A stretch of 64,000 bases of DNA from positions 372,001 through 436,000 of the forward strand of contig JAHBSZ010000002.1 of NCBI GenBank assembly GCA_019638845.1, read 5' to 3'. Shown here piece after piece: positions 17,553-26,514 of the stretch (positions within the stretch are counted from its first letter, which is position 1; every line of letters begins with the position of its first letter). The notes below the pieces were generated by a model. The model was given only the letters and a program-made list of their open reading frames with translations, was not told the origin of the DNA and ran no database searches. This DNA is from Salinibacterium sp. (GTDB taxonomy: Bacteria; Actinomycetota; Actinomycetes; Actinomycetales; Microbacteriaceae). The position numbers and the translations under genes were made by a program.

Positions 17553-18785
17553 CTAGGACCGCGCGAGTGTCCCGACCGCCTCCAGATGGTGAGTATGAGG
17601 AAACAGGTCGAAAGCGCGCAGCGCCGTCAACGTGTATCCGTGTCGCGAGAAGAGTTCGACGTCGCGCGCAAAAGCGACTGGGTCGCAGGCGACATAGACG
17701 ATCTGGGCTGGCAAGAGTCCGGCCAGCGCGTCGACGACCTCCTTGCCAGCACCCGAGCGCGGCGGGTCGAGAACGACAGTTGCCCTAGCGAGTCGTGCGC
17801 GCTCCGACGGTGAGACAGAGGTGGCGAGTTCACGCACCCAGCGCTCGACTCGTGCGGTCTCAGCACGAGCGCCGAGCCACTCGGAAAGGTTCTCCGCCGC
17901 AAAGTCCGTTGCCTTGGCATCGCTCTCCACAGTCGTGATTCGGGTACCGGCGCCGAAGCGGTCGCCCACGGCTGCGGCGAACAGGCCCACGCCGCCGTAG
18001 AGGTCGAGGTTGTGGGCGTGCGGATCGAACGCATCGGGATCAATTGCACCCTGTACAGCCTGGGTGAGGGCCTCGGCAGCCGAGCGGTGCACTTGCCAGA
18101 ATCCGCGATCGGAGAGTCTGAATTCCCGCCCGGCGACGACCTCGGTGATGATCGAGGGCTTCTGGTCCCCGATCACGAGGCGCGTGCCGCCCGTGGACGG
18201 GTTCAGGACGTCGACGTGGTCGAAACCCGTGAAGTCCTGATCGAGCGGGGCCGCGGCGGCAAGTTCATCCGTCGCCAACGGCAGGTCACTGACCGGGATG
18301 ACCCGGTGCGAGCGAGCGGCGTAGGGGCCGGGGCGTCCGTCCTCGCCGACGTGCAGGCGCACGCGCGTTCGCCACCCGGTACCGGACCGTTCCTCATCGC
18401 CGGGCAGCGCTTCGACGAGAACATCGCTCTCGATACCTGCCATGCGCTTCAGAGAATCCGTCAGAACGTGTCGCTTGAGCTCCCGCTGGTGCGCGAGTTC
18501 GATGTGACCGAACTCGGCGCCGCCCGCGCGGTCCGCCGGGTCGCGCTCGAGCGCGGCGGCCGACCAGACGTGATCGCGCCGGAACTCGCTGGGTTCCACC
18601 ACCGTGAGGGTTTCCGCACGCCAAAACTTCGCCTTGCTGTCATCGCTAACGCGGGCGATAACCCGTTCACCGGGGATCGCGTCGGCAACGAAGACGACAC
18701 GTCCCTCGTGTCGCGCGACGGAGACTCCCCCGTGCGCGATGTTGGTAACGTCGACCTCGATCGACTTTCCAGCCCATTCACCCAT
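17553..18785 (-). CDS. TRAM-domain class I SAM RNA (uracil-C5) methyltransferase
   Basis: TrmA/RumA-family enzyme of 410 aa, probably methylating a uracil in tRNA or 23S rRNA. Seen: N-terminal TRAM domain (IEVDVTNIAHGGVSVARHEGRVVFVADAIPGE), SAM motif NLDLYGGVGLFAAAVGD near 266, VVLDPPRSGAGKEVVDAL near 343, and the catalytic cysteine in IVYVACDPVAFARDV near 367. The FeS-cluster cysteines of some RumA proteins are not obvious. TATGCT ends 6 nt before ATG 18785. Divergent from maf across 20 bp. Target base not determinable. Confidence 0.88.
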   Translation of the reverse strand: MGEWAGKSIEVDVTNIAHGGVSVARHEGRVVFVADAIPGERVIARVSDDSKAKFWRAETLTVVEPSEFRRDHVWSAAALERDPADRAGGAEFGHIELAHQRELKRHVLTDSLKRMAGIESDVLVEALPGDEERSGTGWRTRVRLHVGEDGRPGPYAARSHRVIPVSDLPLATDELAAAAPLDQDFTGFDHVDVLNPSTGGTRLVIGDQKPSIITEVVAGREFRLSDRGFWQVHRSAAEALTQAVQGAIDPDAFDPHAHNLDLYGGVGLFAAAVGDRFGAGTRITTVESDAKATDFAAENLSEWLGARAETARVERWVRELATSVSPSERARLARATVVLDPPRSGAGKEVVDALAGLLPAQIVYVACDPVAFARDVELFSRHGYTLTALRAFDLFPHTHHLEAVGTLARS

Positions 18786-18797
18786 CCTCCGAGCATA
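18786..18797 (-). promoter_or_regulatory. leaderless -10 element of the RNA methyltransferase
   Basis: TATGCT (18797-18792 on the minus strand) with 6 nt to ATG 18785. The 6 nt also contain GGAGG, but touching the ATG, too close for a Shine-Dalgarno role. Confidence 0.5.
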
Positions 18798-18805
18798 GGA
18801 GTCCC

Positions 18806-19438
18806 GTGCGTCTGTATCTCGCGTCGACGTCTCCTGCGAGGCTCGCGACCCTGCGCGCGGCGGGAGTCGAACCTGTTCTGGTGTCGCCCGGGGTCGACGA
18901 GGAAGCGGCCGCGGCCGCGGCCGGACCGCTGGACGGTCCCGGTCTCGTGCAACTACTCGCGCGAGCCAAAGCCGAGGCCATCGTCGACACCCTGGTCAAC
19001 GACCGCGCGATCGACGGAGTCATCCTCGGAGGCGACTCGGCTTTCGAACTCGATGGCGAGCTGTTCGGCAAACCTCACCACCCCGAGGTGGCCCGCGAGC
19101 GCTGGCGCGCCCAGCGCGGCCGCACGGGCCTTCTGCACTCGGGACACTGGGTGATCGACCACCGGGACGGCGCGGCCCGGGCCGCCGTGGGTGGCGTGTC
19201 CACGGCATCCGTGACCTTCGCCGACATCTCTGACGCCGAGATCGACGCCTATGTCGCTACCGGGGAGCCGCTTCAGGTCGCCGGCGCCTTCACCATCGAT
19301 AGCCTCGGATCGGCATTCATCACCCGCGTGGAGGGTGACCCGCACGCCGTCGTCGGTCTCTCAGTGTCACTCCTGCGTTCGCTGCTACTCGACCTCGGAA
19401 TCACGTGGTCGGACCTGTGGAACGTCCCGCGGTTGTAG
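18806..19438 (+). CDS. maf: Maf-family nucleoside triphosphate pyrophosphatase
   Basis: Hydrolyses non-canonical or pyrimidine NTPs. 210 aa. Seen: LYLASTSPARLATLRAAGV at the start (Maf S-x-S-P-x-R), ILGGDSAFELDGELFGKPHH near 72 with the catalytic acid, and GAFTIDSLGSAFITRVEGDPHAVVGLS near 158, the conserved C-terminal signature. GTG 18806 is preceded by AGGAG at a short distance. Commonly lies beside accC/accD in actinobacteria, as here. Confidence 0.93.
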   Translation: MRLYLASTSPARLATLRAAGVEPVLVSPGVDEEAAAAAAGPLDGPGLVQLLARAKAEAIVDTLVNDRAIDGVILGGDSAFELDGELFGKPHHPEVARERWRAQRGRTGLLHSGHWVIDHRDGAARAAVGGVSTASVTFADISDAEIDAYVATGEPLQVAGAFTIDSLGSAFITRVEGDPHAVVGLSVSLLRSLLLDLGITWSDLWNVPRL

Positions 19439-19516
19439 GCCCCCACAGCGCATGTCGCTGGTTTTTGTCGGGTACACCTCATCCGGTGCGCTCGTGCGCC
19501 AATAGGCTGGGGGATT

Positions 19517-21271
19517 ATGTCTCGCATCACGAAGGTCCTCATCGCCAACCGCGGGGAGATCGCAGTTCGCGTTATCCGCGCTGCGAAAGACAGTGGCATC
19601 GCCTCCGTCGCGGTTTACGCCGATCAGGATAGGGATGCTCGGCACGTCAAGCTGGCCGACGAGGCATACTCCCTCGACGGCACCACGAGCGCCGAGACGT
19701 ACCTCGTCATCGAGAAGCTGCTGTCGGTCGCGCGTCGCTCGGGAGCGGACGCCGTTCATCCCGGTTACGGCTTCCTCGCGGAGAACGCGGTCTTCGCGCA
19801 ATCGGTCATCGATGCCGGGCTCATCTGGATCGGCCCGTCGCCGGACGCGATCGAGAAGCTCGGCGACAAGGTCTCCGCTCGGCACATCGCCGAGAAAGTC
19901 GGCGCACCGCTCGCGCCGGGAACGCTCAATCCGGTATCCGGCGCCGACGAGGTGCTCGAGTTCGTCGACCTGCACGGGCTTCCCGTCGCGATCAAGGCGG
20001 CCTTCGGCGGCGGCGGTCGCGGTCTCAAAGTGGCCCGCACGCGGGAAGAGATTCCGGAACTTTTTGAGTCCGCGACGCGCGAGGCGATCGCCGCTTTCGG
20101 TCGCGGCGAGTGCTTCGTCGAGAAGTACCTCGACCAGCCCCGCCACGTCGAGACCCAGTGCCTCGCCGACTCCCACGGCAACGTCGTCGTCATCTCGACC
20201 CGGGACTGTTCCCTGCAACGCCGCCACCAGAAGCTCGTCGAGGAGGCGCCCGCGCCGTTCCTCACCGATGAGCAGAATGCCGAGCTCTACTCCTCCTCAA
20301 AGGCGATCCTCAAAGAGGTCGGATACCTGGGCGCCGGCACCTGCGAGTTCCTCGTGGCCAAAGACGGCACAATCTCCTTCCTCGAGGTGAACACCCGACT
20401 TCAAGTCGAGCACCCCGTCTCTGAAGAGGTCACGGGCATCGACCTCGTGCGCGAGCAATTCCGCATCGCTGAGGGCCAGGCGATCGGCTACGACGACCCG
20501 ACTCCCATCGGCCACTCCTTCGAGTTCCGCATCAACGGCGAAGACCCCGGACTCAACTTCATGCCCTCCCCCGGCCCCGTCAGCGTGCTCCGGATGCCCG
20601 GAGGCCCGGGCGTCCGCGTCGACTCCGGCGTCACCACCGGCGATGTCATCAGTGGCGCATTCGACTCGCTCCTCGCCAAACTCATCGTCACCGGATCCAG
20701 TCGCGAAGACGCCCTCGAGCGCTCCCGTCGCGCACTCGACGAGTTCGAGGTTGCTGGCCTGCCGACCGTGCTGCCGTTCCACCGCAAGATCGTGCGGGAC
20801 TCTGCATTCACGTCATCGCCGTTCTCGATCTACACCCGCTGGATCGAAACCGACTTCGTCAACGACATCGAGCCGTGGAGCGGGTCCCTTCCCGAAGGCG
20901 CAGCACCTGTCGCGCGCCACAACGTCGTCCTCGAGGTCGCGGGCAAGCGGGTCGAGATCTCATTGCCCACCAAGCTCGTTCCCACCAGCGGCGGTGGCAC
21001 GGCGCTCGCTGCACCGCCCAAGCGGCGGGCCGCGTCATCCGTCAGCACCGTCACCGGCGACTCGGTCAAGGCGCCGATGCAAGCAACAGTGGTCAAACTG
21101 GCCGTGGCGGAAGGTGATCGCGTGGTGAAAGGTGACCTGATCCTGGTGCTCGAGGCGATGAAGATGGAACAGCCGCTCACCGCCCACAAAGACGGTACGG
21201 TCACCTCGGTCAACGCCAAGGTAGGCATGACGGTGTCGTCGGGTCACCTGCTCCTGAACATCGCGGACTAG
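19517..21271 (+). CDS. accC: acyl-CoA carboxylase alpha chain: biotin carboxylase + BCCP
   Basis: AccA3-type fusion of 584 aa. Biotin carboxylase domain (about 1-450): [33 protein letters not shown] near 77, the ATP-grasp loop [14 protein letters not shown] near 157, [18 protein letters not shown] near 230, [22 protein letters not shown] near 290. The last 75 residues are a biotinyl domain with [17 protein letters not shown]; the Lys in EAMKM is biotinylated by BirA (11392-12129). Provides the carboxyl group to AccD (12206). A TAGGCT hexamer lies 8 nt before the ATG. Confidence 0.96.
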   Translation: MSRITKVLIANRGEIAVRVIRAAKDSGIASVAVYADQDRDARHVKLADEAYSLDGTTSAETYLVIEKLLSVARRSGADAVHPGYGFLAENAVFAQSVIDAGLIWIGPSPDAIEKLGDKVSARHIAEKVGAPLAPGTLNPVSGADEVLEFVDLHGLPVAIKAAFGGGGRGLKVARTREEIPELFESATREAIAAFGRGECFVEKYLDQPRHVETQCLADSHGNVVVISTRDCSLQRRHQKLVEEAPAPFLTDEQNAELYSSSKAILKEVGYLGAGTCEFLVAKDGTISFLEVNTRLQVEHPVSEEVTGIDLVREQFRIAEGQAIGYDDPTPIGHSFEFRINGEDPGLNFMPSPGPVSVLRMPGGPGVRVDSGVTTGDVISGAFDSLLAKLIVTGSSREDALERSRRALDEFEVAGLPTVLPFHRKIVRDSAFTSSPFSIYTRWIETDFVNDIEPWSGSLPEGAAPVARHNVVLEVAGKRVEISLPTKLVPTSGGGTALAAPPKRRAASSVSTVTGDSVKAPMQATVVKLAVAEGDRVVKGDLILVLEAMKMEQPLTAHKDGTVTSVNAKVGMTVSSGHLLLNIAD

Positions 21272-21285
21272 CGCCCCGCCCCCCG

Positions 21286-21393
21286 CGGTTCAGAATTCCG
21301 GATGCGGCGTGGCTGGTGAGGCCACTGGGAGCACCGTGACCCCTCTGACGCCTTCGTGCACAACTGCCCCGCAGCATCCGGAATCCTGAACCG
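21286..21393. repeat. DUF559 locus 1, downstream hairpin (inverted repeat pair)
   Basis: Arm CGGTTCAGAATTCCGGATGC (21286-21305) faces GCATCCGGAATCCTGAACCG (21374-21393), 19 of 20 pairs, with a 68-nt spacer. Begins 14 nt past the accC stop and ends 3 nt before the stop of the DUF559-type gene. Confidence 0.85.
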
Positions 21394-21396
21394 GGG

Positions 21397-22248
21397 CTAC
21401 GCGGGCAGGACCGGGTTCCAGGCTCGAGTGGCTAGCGCGCCCAGCACCATCGACTCGCACCACTCCCAGCGCGTGGTGACTGCCTCGAACGAGAGCCGCA
21501 CCACGACGTAGCCCCGCCGGAGCAGCTCGGCGTCACGCCGCCGATCATTTTCGAACGCTGTCGGGTCTTGGTGGTAGGTGCGCCCGTCGACCTCGACGAC
21601 GAGGCGAGTTCCGCGCACAACCATGTCGACGTCGCCGACTCCGGCGATCCTCACCTGCCGATCAACCCGGATGCCCCGACCCGCCAATCGCTGCGACACC
21701 AGTGACTCCGCGCCCGAACCGCAGCCGGGTCGCGCCCGTGACGCAAGGAGTCGTGCAGCAGCCGACTCTCCCTCAAACACTGCCAGGAGATCCGCAACCG
21801 ACAGCTGTCCGAGAGCAGATTCCAGACATGCCAGAGCTGTCTCGCGATCACACCACGCGACGACCTGACGCAACGTCGTGGGGATATCGAGCCGCCAGCA
21901 TTCGGCGTCGACTCGCAACGGCGGCGCATCCCAATGGAGCACCACCCTACGCGGCACGCGCGCCAGACGAGTCGCATGCGGCTCGACCGACACATGGATT
22001 CGCTTGTCGAAACCCGCCCAGAGACCGTACGTATGTGCACTGCTAGGGCCAGCAAGTCGCGCACCAAGCCGAACCGCCGCCACGATCTCCGGCCGCGTCG
22101 AGGGGAGCACATAGCGGGCCTGCCGAACCCGAATGATTCCACCGCCGCGAACGGCCGCCGCGATCTGGCGACCTGTCGAACCGCCGGCGAGAAGCTGGCG
22201 CCGGGTACTCGCAGAGCCCCAGCGCGCTACAGTCGCTGCTGCTGTCAT
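21397..22248 (-). CDS. AbiEi/HTH-like N-terminus + DUF559 (Vsr-like PD-(D/E)XK) protein, copy 1
   Basis: 283 aa, function unknown. N-terminal HTH-like part at about 12-62 (TRRQLLAGGSTGRQIAAAVR, RVRQARYVLP, VRLGARLAGPSSAHTYGLW), as in AbiEi-type antitoxin domains. C-terminal 100 residues are a DUF559/Vsr-like nuclease fold with E181 (GAESLV), D208 (GDVDMV), E219 and D221 (LVVEVDGRTYH) and DRRRDAEL near 235-242. The putative catalytic residues are intact. Flanked on both sides by inverted-repeat hairpins. No toxin partner gene adjoins it. ATG 22248 has no clear Shine-Dalgarno sequence. Biochemical role unproven. Confidence 0.82.
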   Translation of the reverse strand: MTAAATVARWGSASTRRQLLAGGSTGRQIAAAVRGGGIIRVRQARYVLPSTRPEIVAAVRLGARLAGPSSAHTYGLWAGFDKRIHVSVEPHATRLARVPRRVVLHWDAPPLRVDAECWRLDIPTTLRQVVAWCDRETALACLESALGQLSVADLLAVFEGESAAARLLASRARPGCGSGAESLVSQRLAGRGIRVDRQVRIAGVGDVDMVVRGTRLVVEVDGRTYHQDPTAFENDRRRDAELLRRGYVVVRLSFEAVTTRWEWCESMVLGALATRAWNPVLPA

Positions 22249-22308
22249 GGGATGAGGATGCCGCGGCGCAGCGGCGCCGAGGCGCGATCACTGGCATCCG
22301 TGGCCGTT

Positions 22309-22406
22309 CATCACTCCGGGGTTGCTGTTGAGGATGTGGCGCACGAGCGCGTCGTGACCTCCCGAGCCCCATCGGCCTCACCCACCACGCAGACTCCGGA
22401 ATGATG
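22309..22406. repeat. DUF559 locus 1, upstream hairpin (inverted repeat pair)
   Basis: CATCACTCCGG (22309-22319) faces CCGGAATGATG (22396-22406), 10 of 11 pairs, spacer 76 nt. The TTCA..ACTCCGG core resembles the 21286 arm. It lies 60 nt upstream of the DUF559-type start. Confidence 0.65.
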
Positions 22407-22446
22407 GCCCGGCCGGGGCCGGCCCCGGGCCCGGTGCCCCGGGCGG
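22407..22446. terminator. GC-only hairpin after lpdA
   Basis: A stretch of almost pure G and C just past the lpdA stop, with a perfect 16-bp palindrome at 22413-22428 (CCGGGGCC/GGCCCCGG). Likely a terminator for lpdA; no T run is visible. Confidence 0.5.
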
Positions 22447-22449
22447 GGA

Positions 22450-23886
22450 CTAGTTGACGATGTGCATCGCGCGCGCGGCATCCGTGATGCTGCTGGTGAG
22501 CGACGGGTATACCGAGAAGGCACGCGCGAGTTGGTCGACCGTGAGGCGGTGCTCGACGGCGAGCGCGATGGGGAGGATGAGTTCTGACGCCTTCGGGGCC
22601 ACGATGACGCCGCCGATGACGGTGCCAGACCCCGTGCGCGCGAACAGTTTCACGAAACCGTCCTTGATGCCCATCATTTTGGCGCGCGGGTTGGAGGCGA
22701 GCGGAAGCTTGTAGATATCGCCCTGGGCGATGCCGTCTTCAATCTGTTTCTGAGTCCACCCGACTGTTGCGATCTCGGGCTGGGTGAAGATGTTCGACGT
22801 GATGTTGCGCAGTTCCGTGGGGTTCACTGCGTCACCCATGGCGTGGAACACGGCCGTTCGACCCTGCTGCGATGCGACAGACGCCAGCGGCAGGAAGTCG
22901 GAGCAGTCGCCGGCCGCGTAGATCGATGGCATCGAGGTACGCGCGACCCGATTCACCCGGATGTGCCCGGATTCGGTGAGCTGCACCCCAGCCTCCGCTA
23001 ATCCGAGGCCCTCGGTGTTGGGGATGGATCCCACGGCGAGCAAGCAGTGCGACCCCTCGACAGTCCGGCCGTCCGCGAGGGTCGCCACGACCCCGTCCTT
23101 GGTGCGCTTGACCGAGTCAGCACGTGACTTGGAGAGCACGGTCATCCCGTTGCGCTTGAAAACATCCTCGATGACTCGCGCAGCGTCGAGGTCCTCACCC
23201 GGGAGCACCCGGTCACGGGAGGAGATGAGGGTGACCTTCGAGCCGAGGGCGGTGTAGGCAGACGCGAACTCGGCGCCTGTGACACCCGAGCCGACCACGA
23301 TCAGGTGTTCCGGCACCTCCTCGAGCGTGTAGAGCTGTGTCCAGGTGAAGATGCGTTCGCCGTCCGGCTTCGCGGTGGAAAGGATGCGCGGCCGCGCCCC
23401 CACCGAAATGACGACCGTATCGGCGTTGACTTCGTCGAAATCCGTTCCCGATTTGCCCTTTCCCGTGGACACCACGAGGCGCTGCGGACCGTCGAGCCGA
23501 CCCTCACCGTGGATGATCCGCACGCCCGCCTTGATGAGCTGCGACTTCATGTCTTCGGATTGCTGACGAGCGAGGCGCATGAGCCGGGCGTTGACCGCAG
23601 CGAGATTCACTGTGACCTCGGGGCGCACCGCGCGCCCCGAGTCGGAGCGCGCGAAGAATTGAACGCCGAGGTCTGCGGCTTCGCCAATGCCGTTGGTGGC
23701 TTCCGCCGTCGCGATGAGCGACTTGGAGGGAACGACATCGGTGAGAACCGCCGAACCGCCGACGCCCTCCCGCTCGACGAGCGTGACCTCGGCACCGAGC
23801 TGTGCGCCGGCCAGGGCTGCCTCGTAACCACCGGGGCCGCCGCCGAGGATCGCGATGCGCTGCTTTCGCTCGAATTCATAGGCCAT
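22450..23886 (-). CDS. lpdA: LpdA-type NAD(P)H-quinone reductase (flavoprotein disulfide reductase family)
   Basis: 478 aa. Seen: RIAILGGGPGGYEAALAGAQLGAEVTLVE (FAD site), EHLIVVGSGVTGAEFASAYTALGS near 178 (NAD site), IYAAGDCSDFLPLASVASQQGRTA near 322 and a C-terminal dimerisation domain. The redox-active Cys pair of lipoamide dehydrogenase is absent: where GGTCLNxGCIPSK is expected the protein has GGSAVLTDVVPSK (about 43-55). This is the known feature of mycobacterial LpdA (Rv3303c), which reduces quinones rather than lipoamide. ATG 23886 follows GGGAGG at 8 nt; an upstream in-frame start at 23910 is rejected. Confidence 0.93.
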   Translation of the reverse strand: MAYEFERKQRIAILGGGPGGYEAALAGAQLGAEVTLVEREGVGGSAVLTDVVPSKSLIATAEATNGIGEAADLGVQFFARSDSGRAVRPEVTVNLAAVNARLMRLARQQSEDMKSQLIKAGVRIIHGEGRLDGPQRLVVSTGKGKSGTDFDEVNADTVVISVGARPRILSTAKPDGERIFTWTQLYTLEEVPEHLIVVGSGVTGAEFASAYTALGSKVTLISSRDRVLPGEDLDAARVIEDVFKRNGMTVLSKSRADSVKRTKDGVVATLADGRTVEGSHCLLAVGSIPNTEGLGLAEAGVQLTESGHIRVNRVARTSMPSIYAAGDCSDFLPLASVASQQGRTAVFHAMGDAVNPTELRNITSNIFTQPEIATVGWTQKQIEDGIAQGDIYKLPLASNPRAKMMGIKDGFVKLFARTGSGTVIGGVIVAPKASELILPIALAVEHRLTVDQLARAFSVYPSLTSSITDAARAMHIVN

Positions 23887-24011
23887 GCTGCAATCCTCCC
23901 TTAAACGCACCCCGCATGCCTGCCACCGGGCCGCAGTACGCGCGCTGACCGTGGGTGGTGCCGAGGCATCCCGACAGGGTTAAACACGCCGCGGAGTCCT
24001 AGAGTGTTGGG
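23887..24011. promoter_or_regulatory. divergent lpdA / purine nucleoside phosphorylase promoter region
   Basis: 125 bp. Next to lpdA is a GGGAGG ribosome-binding site. On the plus strand TAGAGT (24000-24005) ends 6 nt before ATG 24012, giving a leaderless start. Confidence 0.55.
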
Positions 24012-24833
24012 ATGCCCAATCCCTTGGATGACCTCGCCACAAACCCCTTCGACATTGCCGCCGAGGCCGCGACGCAGATCGCGGAGAAGACGGGCGTCGA
24101 ACGCCATGACATCGCACTGACCCTCGGGAGCGGCTGGGCGAAAGCAGCGGATCTCATCGGCGAGACAACCGCAACCATCACCGCACAGGACATCGTGGGG
24201 TTCGGCAAGCCGGCGCTCGAGGGCCACGTTGGCACCCTTCGGTCGATCCTCCTGCCGAACGGCAAGCGAGCCCTCGTGATCGGCGCTCGCACGCACTATT
24301 ACGAAGGTCACGGCGTTCGACGAGTCGTGCATTCGGTGCGGACCGCAGCGGCGACCGGCGCCACGACCATGATCCTCACTAACGGTGCGGGCGGCATCAA
24401 GGAGACCTGGAAGCCCGGCACCCCGGTACTGATCAGCGACCACATCAACCTCACGGCGGATTCGCCCCTGGAGGGTGCGACCTTCATCGATCTGACCGAT
24501 CTCTACAGCTCACGGCTGCGCTCGATCGCGAAGGGCATTGACGGCGACCTCGACGAGGGCGTGTACTGCCAGTTCCGCGGACCCAACTACGAGACCCCCG
24601 CCGAAGTGCAAATGGCGAAGACGATCGGCGGGCACATCGTGGGAATGTCCACCGCACTCGAGGCGATCGCCGCCCGTCAGGCCGGAATGGAGATCCTCGG
24701 GATGTCACTCATCACCAACCTCGCAGCGGGCATCCAGAAGACCCCGCTCAGCCATGAAGAGGTCATTCAGGCGGGCAAAGATGCCGAAGTGAAGATTAGC
24801 GGCCTGCTGGCTCAGATTGTGGCGGCGATCTAA
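24012..24833 (+). CDS. punA: purine-nucleoside phosphorylase (trimeric, PNP family)
   Basis: Splits inosine/guanosine and deoxy forms with phosphate to base and (deoxy)ribose-1-phosphate. 273 aa. Seen: LTLGSGWAKAADLIG near 37, ALVIGARTHYYEGHGVRRVVHSVR near 87 and MILTNGAGGIKETWKPG near 119, signature of the low-molecular-weight trimeric class, then VQMAKTIGGHIVGMSTALEAIAARQAGMEILGMSLITNLAAG near 199. Stop overlaps the mutase start (TAATG), so the ribose-1-phosphate product can pass to the next enzyme. Opens the nucleoside salvage island. Confidence 0.95.
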   Translation: MPNPLDDLATNPFDIAAEAATQIAEKTGVERHDIALTLGSGWAKAADLIGETTATITAQDIVGFGKPALEGHVGTLRSILLPNGKRALVIGARTHYYEGHGVRRVVHSVRTAAATGATTMILTNGAGGIKETWKPGTPVLISDHINLTADSPLEGATFIDLTDLYSSRLRSIAKGIDGDLDEGVYCQFRGPNYETPAEVQMAKTIGGHIVGMSTALEAIAARQAGMEILGMSLITNLAAGIQKTPLSHEEVIQAGKDAEVKISGLLAQIVAAI

Positions 24834-26467
24834 TGGACCTCCTGACGACCGCGCGGGCCTGGCGCGACCAAGACCCGGATGCCACGACCAGAGCCGAACT
24901 CGATGACCTCATCACCGCCGCCGAGGCCGGTGAGCTCACGCCTCTCGCTGAGCGCTTCTCGTCCCGCTTGGCTTTCGGAACGGCTGGACTCCGCGGCGAA
25001 CTGGGTGCCGGGCCGAACCGCATGAACCGGGTTCTCGTCACCCAGGCGGCTGCGGGACTCGCCGCATACCTCCTGTCGAAGGATCCAAGCCCGAGCATCG
25101 TGATCGGGTATGACGGCCGACGCAACTCCGAGGTGTTCGCACGCGACACTGCCACGATCATGGCTGGCGCCGGAGTGGCGACTACGCTGCTCCCCCGGCA
25201 CCTCCCGACTCCCGTCCTCGCCTTCGCCGTGCGTCACTTCGACACGAGCGCCGGAGTCATGGTTACCGCGAGCCACAATCCCGCGAACGACAACGGCTAC
25301 AAGGTCTACCTCGGCAAAGACGACCATGGCTCGCAAATCGTGCCGCCCGAAGACGGGCTCATCGCCGCCGACATCGACATCGTCGCGAAGGGCTCGATCA
25401 CCGATCTGCCACGCTCGACCGACTTCATCGTCGCCGACGACACCGTCGTGCACGAGTACGTGCGTGAGACGGCGGCCCTCGCGACTCCGGGCGCTCCCCT
25501 GTCCTTCGTGTATTCCGCGATGCACGGGGTCGGCTGGGAGACCGCGAAGGCCGTGTTCATCGCTGCGGGCTTCGGCGAGCCTGCCGTCGTCACCGAACAG
25601 GTCGAGCCGGATGCCACCTTCCCCACGGTCGCTTTCCCGAACCCCGAGGAACCCGGCGCCATGGATCTCACCTTCGCACGGGCTGAGGAGGTCGGCGCCG
25701 ACCTCGCGATCGTCAACGATCCGGACGCCGACCGGCTCGCGGTCGCCGTGCCATCCGCTGACGGCGTCTGGCGACGTCTCACGGGCAACGAGGTCGGGTA
25801 TCTGCTCGGCTGGCGCGCCGCGGAAAGGGCCGACGCGGATGGCGTGCTCGCGGCATCCATCGTCTCGTCCCCCGCTCTGCGGGCCGTCGCGGACGCGTAC
25901 CAGCTGCGCTACGAAGACACTCTCACCGGCTTCAAATGGATCTCGCGGGTGCCAGGCCTTTCCTACGGCTACGAGGAGGCACTCGGCTATCTGGTCGACC
26001 CCGGCGTGGTGCGGGACAAGGACGGCATCTCGGCAGCGGTCGACTTCCTCTCCCTGGTTTCCGAGCTCAAAGCCGACGGCAAGTCCGTCGATGATCACCT
26101 CAACGACTTCGCCGACCGGTTCGGGGCGTTCGCGTCGGCCCAACTATCGCTGCGCTTCGACGACCTCTCCCTCATCGGTGCCGCGATGAGTCGCCTGCGC
26201 GCGACACCTCCCGTCCACGTTGGTTCGGTGATCGTCGAAACTATTGACGACTTCGCCGACGGGTTCGCGCACTATCCAGCAAGCGACATACTCAGGATGC
26301 ACCTCACCGACGGTGCCCGGATCGTCGTGCGGCCCAGCGGGACGGAACCTAAGCTCAAGGTCTACATCGACGCGTCGAGCAACTCCGGTACCGCGCACGA
26401 GCGTCGCGCCGCCGCCGAGGCTGTCGTTGCCGAACTTGAGGCCGGGATGAAGGCGTTACTCGCGTAG
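24833..26467 (+). CDS. phosphosugar mutase (PGM2-like; probable phosphopentomutase)
   Basis: Alpha-D-phosphohexomutase superfamily, 544 aa. Seen: FGTAGLRGELGAGPNRMN near 45, catalytic-serine loop VMVTASHNPANDNGYKVYLG near 142, metal loop IVNDPDADRLAVAVP near 293, sugar loop EEALGYLVDPGVVRDKDGISAA near 382, and phosphate loop RIVVRPSGTEPKLKVYID near 500. Often labelled phosphomannomutase, but this long subgroup includes phosphopentomutases, and coupling to the phosphorylase gene argues for isomerising (deoxy)ribose-1-phosphate to the 5-phosphate. Substrate is inferred from context. Confidence 0.88.
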   Translation: MDLLTTARAWRDQDPDATTRAELDDLITAAEAGELTPLAERFSSRLAFGTAGLRGELGAGPNRMNRVLVTQAAAGLAAYLLSKDPSPSIVIGYDGRRNSEVFARDTATIMAGAGVATTLLPRHLPTPVLAFAVRHFDTSAGVMVTASHNPANDNGYKVYLGKDDHGSQIVPPEDGLIAADIDIVAKGSITDLPRSTDFIVADDTVVHEYVRETAALATPGAPLSFVYSAMHGVGWETAKAVFIAAGFGEPAVVTEQVEPDATFPTVAFPNPEEPGAMDLTFARAEEVGADLAIVNDPDADRLAVAVPSADGVWRRLTGNEVGYLLGWRAAERADADGVLAASIVSSPALRAVADAYQLRYEDTLTGFKWISRVPGLSYGYEEALGYLVDPGVVRDKDGISAAVDFLSLVSELKADGKSVDDHLNDFADRFGAFASAQLSLRFDDLSLIGAAMSRLRATPPVHVGSVIVETIDDFADGFAHYPASDILRMHLTDGARIVVRPSGTEPKLKVYIDASSNSGTAHERRAAAEAVVAELEAGMKALLA

Positions 26468-26472
26468 TCGCA

Positions 26473-26514
26473 GATCCGCCGGCAGGAGACTCGAGCCCGA
26501 GCCCCAAGCGGATC
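26473..26514. terminator. hairpin between convergent genes
   Basis: GATCCGC (26473-26479) pairs with GCGGATC (26508-26514) across 28 nt, between the mutase and PTS genes. The right arm overlaps the PTS IIB stop codon by two bases. Confidence 0.4.

Noticed and set aside
18792-18805. Leaderless -10 element for maf
   Set aside because: The plus strand has TAGGAG rather than TANNNT and only 4 nt to GTG; AGGAG as a Shine-Dalgarno sequence is at least as likely.
21397-22248. Type IV toxin-antitoxin module
   Set aside because: Although the N-terminus resembles AbiEi antitoxins, no AbiEii-type nucleotidyltransferase toxin gene lies next to any of the three copies, and the C-terminus is nuclease-like.
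24830-26143. 437-codon minus-strand frame
   Set aside because: Lies antisense inside the phosphosugar mutase, whose motifs are all intact.
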